This document shows positions 60,189 to 64,000 of a DNA stretch of 64,000 nucleotides, in pieces. Numbering within the stretch: the stretch's first letter is position 1; the number at the start of each line of letters is the position of its first letter. A program made the translations under genes and the position numbers. The notes under the pieces are model-generated. The model was not told the origin of the DNA. It ran no database searches and saw only the letters and a program-made list of their open reading frames with translations. Source of the stretch: Syngnathus acus (lineage: Eukaryota; Chordata; Actinopteri; Syngnathiformes; Syngnathidae); assembly GCF_901709675.1 (NCBI RefSeq), contig NC_051095.1:2646295-2710294 (forward strand), written 5' to 3'.

Positions 60189-61264
60189 TCAGGCAACAAG
60201 CAGATTATTTTGTCCACTTTCCTTGTCTGGATCCGGATGAGCTCTGCTGCTCCCAGCTGTCACTTTGCCAGCGTTTTGGCCTCGCCCGGAGCAAGGCAGC
60301 GACCTTCTCAGCTCCAGCCGCGCGTCAGCGCACAGGAAAATGTAGAAGAGGGGATCGAGCATGGTGTTGAGGCTGGTCAGCCCGTAGCACAGGCGGTAGA
60401 GCAAGAAGATGGAGCGCTCCAGCGCGCACGGCTCGTCGGCCTGCAGCAAGGACGCAAATCTGTAGCCGCCTACCAAGTGGTACGGTCCGAACACTACGAT
60501 GAAGTTGACCGTAATGACCACCAGGACGCCGACGATCTTGCGACGCTCGTGGGCCGACAGGGAGGGAGAGTGGCGCAGGGTGACCCAGATGTGGGCTGAC
60601 GTGTAGCTGAAAGTCAAGTATGGAAAAAAAAAAAAGAATGACACATGATTATAGGATGGAAGCGTTTGCGTGTTCAGGCTTACCCGAGTATGGCGCACGG
60701 CAACAGGAAGCCCAGAGCCACAGTGGTGATTTTGAAGTGGGCATAACGGGGGCTGACAGGATACTGCTCCAGACACAGTCGCCGCTCCGAGTCAAAAACG
60801 GATGGCAAGAGTCCAGAAAGGCAGAAGAGGAACGTGAGCGTCCACACCGCCAAGCCCGACACTGCGGCCACCCGGACCGTCCTAACCCTGCGGCTGCTCA
60901 GCGGGAACACGATGGCCAGGCAGCGGTCCAGCGCTATTAGGCACAGGAACATGACGCTGGCGTAGACGTTGACGTAGAACACGTAGCCCACCAGCTCGCA
61001 GGTCAGCTGACCGTAGGGCCAGCGGTGGCTGCCCTGCAGGTACAGGATCCACAGGGGCAGGGTGAGCAGCTGCAGGAGGTCGGACAGAAGCAGGTTGAGG
61101 ATGTAGACTCGCTGGCATCCGCCGCTACCCGAGCGACCCAGGTGGTACAGGCCCCAGAGCGACAGCAGATTGCAGGGCAGGCCCACGGCGAAGACCAGGC
61201 CGTAGATGCAAGTCAAGCCCGGGACGTCCGTCTCCAAGGGGAGGCCGCAGCTGTCGTTGGACAT
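60189..61264 (-). CDS. Class A GPCR related to proton-sensing / G2A receptors
   Basis: Two exons, 60684-61264 and 60189-60606, give 332 aa with seven hydrophobic segments. The start MSNDSC carries a potential N-glycosylation site; an in-frame ATG 34 codons earlier is less likely. Landmarks: NLLLSDLLQLLTLPLWILY in TM2, the Cys before TM3 (GQLTCELVGYVFY), ALDRCLAIVFPL at the end of TM3 (DRC instead of DRY), FGPYHLV in TM6, and DPLFYIF in TM7 (DPxxY instead of NPxxY). The TM2 and TM3 sequence and the PYHLV motif resemble GPR132 (G2A), GPR4, GPR65 and GPR68, which respond to acid or lipids on leukocytes and endothelium. The exact orthologue is unresolved, and other lipid or nucleotide receptors of this branch are possible. 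The intron after TM5 is phase 2. Confidence 0.85.
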
Positions 61265-62226
61265 GACGAACGCCGCACGCCTACACGCCACTTTGCCATT
61301 CGAGAAGACAAACTTCTTCTGAGATATTCCTACGGAGGCCAGATTTGGGTTTTGTCTGCCAAGCATCCATCAGGGGACAAACAGCACCTGCGGCAACGGG
61401 AGCAAGAACATCACCTTCAAGCGAACGCAACGACTTTCTTGTTGCTGGGTGACCTGCGCTCAACAAGTGCTGGGAACGCGGCGTCTGGACCGACTTTTGT
61501 CCATTCTTTGATCGTTTCCTCCACAGGAAGCCAACGTCTTGGCTTTTACGGGCAACATCCTGAGATAGGAGAACGCCTTTTGGGCTTGGGCAAAAACATA
61601 CAGAAGCTACAGGTCACGCTACAAGCTGGAAAATCTGCCGTTAAACGTGTGAATGTATGTATGTACGTTAGGATTTCGGGAGTTTGCAATATTCGGAGGG
61701 TTCAGACAATTGATATCAATGTGAGAATTGTTTCCTGACACATCAACAACTCACAGTTTTGAGTTTTTTTATTGTCTGTAAAAAAAATGTCTGTAATTTG
61801 GAAAAAATTATCAAAGGCATGACCTCGATATGGACAAGGTTATGGGATTTCATATTCGAAATGTTATGTACTTTGCTGGGAGGGAAAACACAATTGCAAT
61901 TGTCCTGGGGAAGAATGGCTGTGTGGAGACAATTGGTTTCAGGAAGTATTTTTTAAAAAGGAAAGCTTGTTCATGTCCAATCGCTCATTTTGCTCCCTTG
62001 AAAATGCCACCAGACTGATTTATTGATTAAAAAAAAAAAAATCCAACATAATGACGAACAACAAACCGACACCCCTGTCCCAGCATATAGAGACGAACTT
62101 GACCTGGTCACCTTTTCTACGCTAACGTTGCTCTGCATTTTGATTCCCAGGCAGCAGCAATGTCGGGTTCAGTGGTCAAAATGAAACGAGTGCATACTGA
62201 CAACCAATATCAACAATCAGAATGTT
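61265..62226. other. GPCR 5' flank and UGT 3' flank
   Basis: No supported coding exon. The GPCR may have a 5' noncoding exon here, but no donor could be paired with confidence. The minus-strand UGT transcript should end near 62.0-62.2 kb. Confidence 0.4.
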
Positions 62227-63801
62227 TCATTCGCGTTTCATCTTTCTACCGAACCGCCGACAGCAGACGGTCTTACACGTGAACATGGAAATCCACGCAA
62301 AAGTCGCGACGACAGCGGTGATGAACAGAACCACGTCCAGGCAGAAGTAGGAGTACCAAGGCAGGCTGTACCCGACTGGCCGCAGATGCGACGCTCCTCC
62401 GTGCCTGGTGACGTACTCGATCCAAAAGATGGCGGTCTCCAACGGAGGCATCGGGCGATCGTGATGGAGACGAGAGAGTCGGCGCATGTTATCGCGGTAG
62501 GTCGGATTCTCCAGGATGTCCCTGAGAGCTTCCAGGAAGCCTTCCACGGTGAGCGATTTGGCCTCCACCACTCGGGCTGCCCCACGCACCTTCAGTCGCA
62601 ATAGGTTGTCAAACTGGTCAAAGAGCAGCGGCAGACCCAGAACCGGAACCCCGTGGTAGATGGCCTCGTACATGCCGTTGGTACCTCCGTGAGCGACAAA
62701 GGCGCGGGTTTTGGGGTGTCCCAAGAGGTCATTCTGAGGCAACCAGTCCACCAACAAGGTGTTGTCGCCCAACAATGAAGGCTTCTCCCCCTTGATCCTC
62801 CAGACCACCTTCTGGGGGAGCTGAGCGAACGCAGCGGCGATGGCTTCGGTGACATCACGGGGCAGGGCCGACACCAGCGTTCCCAAAGACATCACCACCA
62901 CCCCGTGCTCCCCCGAGCTCTGCACGAAGGCTTCCAGATCCGCAGGCAAGGGTTTGGCCTTCTCACACTGGAAACCCCCCACGTAGAACACATTTGGCAT
63001 GGTCGGCCGCGGGAGCTCAAAGATAAAATCTGACCTCACCAGCCAGATGTCCGCCGCATGCTCCAGGGTGAACAAGTCCGTTTTGGGTGGAAAGTGGCGC
63101 CGGAACAAATCCGCATAAACCGGGTTTATGTAAAAGTGGAGTTCAATGAGACTGTAAACGTAATGTAGCATGTTCTTAAGCCTTCCCGGGAAATCCATCT
63201 GATCATCCAGCTCACTTCCGGGCACGGGGACGTAGGAGAGCGGGGACGGGGCCATGGCAAAGTGGCTCTCGCCATTATTCATCCAACGCACGTTGAAAAC
63301 CATCGGCAACTTGAGGTAATTCCCCAGAAGCACCCCCACCGTCAGGCCGGGATCCGTTAGCATCAGATCAAACTTGGCCTCTCGTAGCTTTGCAACGAAA
63401 GCAGGGTTGTCCAACATCTCGCCGGCTGCATCGGCCAGAGTTTTATGTCCGGTCGCCAACAGGTTTGTGATCAAGCGCTGCTGGTAGAAGGTCGTCAAGA
63501 AGCCGGCGGACCGGCGGACCTCGAGAACATTCAAGAGCAATTTATTGTAGTAGTCCTTCTTGTTGCCGTCCTCCAACATGCGGGCGGTGATAGAAGTGTA
63601 GAAGGAAGCGTTGGTCGGGATGTACCAGCTGTTGGGGGAGTGCAGCACCGTGAGTTGGTGTCCTCTGGAGTGCAGCACTTTCAGGATCACCTCCATGTTG
63701 ATCCAATGGCTGCCGTCCACCGGCACCACCAGGATCCTGCTGCTGTCCGTTCCAGCCGGCCATAGCGACAGGAAGCCCAACGCTGCGAGGAGCGCTGCCA
63801 T
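62227..63801 (-). CDS. ugt5: UDP-glucuronosyltransferase, UGT5-like, single coding exon
   Basis: One uninterrupted exon of 524 aa, the usual UGT length. UGTs transfer glucuronic acid from UDP-glucuronate to small lipophilic molecules in the ER lumen. Seen: a signal peptide (MAALLAALGFLSLWPAG), the catalytic histidine His32 in PVDGSHW, the partner aspartate in DLMLTDP, the UGT signature in the C-terminal half (FVAHGGTNGMYEAIYHGVPV and PLLFDQFDN) that binds UDP-sugar, one membrane span near the C-terminus (VVLFITAVVATFAWISMF), and a KxKxx ER-retrieval end (KMKRE). A single coding exon is characteristic of the fish-specific UGT5 group; UGT1 and UGT2 genes are split. A TGCAG acceptor about 35 bases before the ATG shows a 5' noncoding exon, which may lie outside the window. 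ATG 63801 was chosen because it begins the signal peptide. Confidence 0.92.
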   Translation of the reverse strand: MAALLAALGFLSLWPAGTDSSRILVVPVDGSHWINMEVILKVLHSRGHQLTVLHSPNSWYIPTNASFYTSITARMLEDGNKKDYYNKLLLNVLEVRRSAGFLTTFYQQRLITNLLATGHKTLADAAGEMLDNPAFVAKLREAKFDLMLTDPGLTVGVLLGNYLKLPMVFNVRWMNNGESHFAMAPSPLSYVPVPGSELDDQMDFPGRLKNMLHYVYSLIELHFYINPVYADLFRRHFPPKTDLFTLEHAADIWLVRSDFIFELPRPTMPNVFYVGGFQCEKAKPLPADLEAFVQSSGEHGVVVMSLGTLVSALPRDVTEAIAAAFAQLPQKVVWRIKGEKPSLLGDNTLLVDWLPQNDLLGHPKTRAFVAHGGTNGMYEAIYHGVPVLGLPLLFDQFDNLLRLKVRGAARVVEAKSLTVEGFLEALRDILENPTYRDNMRRLSRLHHDRPMPPLETAIFWIEYVTRHGGASHLRPVGYSLPWYSYFCLDVVLFITAVVATFAWISMFTCKTVCCRRFGRKMKRE

Positions 63802-64000
63802 AGTCTTGGGAAATTCCCGGGAGAGACGATCTAACTGCACGGGGAAAGAGATTAAATTAGTAAACCGGGTTGCAACTTGAATGGAAATGCGCAAAACCCG
63901 ACAGGTATGTCTTTTTAGCCACACAAAATGTTAAGCAGCCTATATTATCTGTATTTTTCTCCATTGTTTTTTTATGGAGGTACAAATTTGAGTGGAAACT
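63802..64000 (-). other. UGT 5' UTR and intron edge
   Basis: The minus strand reads CCGTGCAG before TTAGATCG at about 63836, a plausible splice acceptor, so the sequence beyond it toward 64000 is probably intron. No first exon is recognised before the window ends. Confidence 0.5.

Noticed and set aside
60210-61738. Long plus-strand frames opposite the GPCR
   Set aside because: They lie antisense to well-supported GPCR exons with coding-like composition and have no family resemblance of their own.

Overview
The window is nuclear DNA from a teleost fish, most likely a percomorph with a compact genome. The evidence is vertebrate genes with short GT-AG introns, a novel immune-type receptor (NITR, a teleost-specific family), a single-exon UGT5-type glucuronosyltransferase, and fish-type foldback transposons and LINE tails. 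All exon coordinates below were built by hand from splice signals, reading phase and remembered family proteins. No alignment or transcript data were available.

Layout. 1-3.9 kb holds no gene I can support. A tRNA-Arg(TCT) lies at 3.95-4.02 kb (minus). Two head-to-tail type I cytokine receptors of the IL-13 receptor alpha family follow on the minus strand: copy A at 4.28-6.55 kb and copy B at 7.77-10.83 kb. Next is a complete 53-coding-exon DOCK11 (CDC42 exchange factor, 2062 aa) on the minus strand at 12.08-32.75 kb. The DOCK11 / IL13RA1 neighbourhood is also found on human Xq24, which supports the receptor assignment. HAUS4 (augmin subunit) is at 33.86-35.66 kb (minus). FXR2 (FMRP family, 17 coding exons, 660 aa) is at 37.27-44.31 kb (plus), with a 3' UTR to about 46.2 kb.

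Two tandem RBM4-like RNA-binding protein genes without the RBM4 zinc knuckle lie at 47.80-49.03 and 53.50-54.61 kb (plus). TIFA (FHA-domain innate immune adaptor) sits between them on the minus strand at 51.15-51.76 kb. After a hAT transposon remnant (56.4-57.3 kb) come three minus-strand genes: an inhibitory NITR with two ITIMs (57.88-59.46 kb), a two-exon rhodopsin-class GPCR related to proton-sensing/G2A receptors (60.19-61.26 kb), and the UGT (62.23-63.80 kb).

Themes. Several products act in immunity or leukocyte signalling: the paired IL-13R-like chains, DOCK11, TIFA, the NITR and perhaps the GPCR. FXR2 and the RBM4-like proteins are RNA regulators. The neighbourhood looks like ordinary conserved synteny, not a dedicated multi-gene system. 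The less ordinary signals are the NITR's altered J-like motif, the degenerate WSXWS motifs in both receptors, a LINE fragment abutting a GC splice donor in DOCK11, a second GC-AG intron in HAUS4, a tandem duplication over the DOCK11 polyadenylation region, an open upstream frame joined to FXR2, and several foldback elements with recognisable ends.
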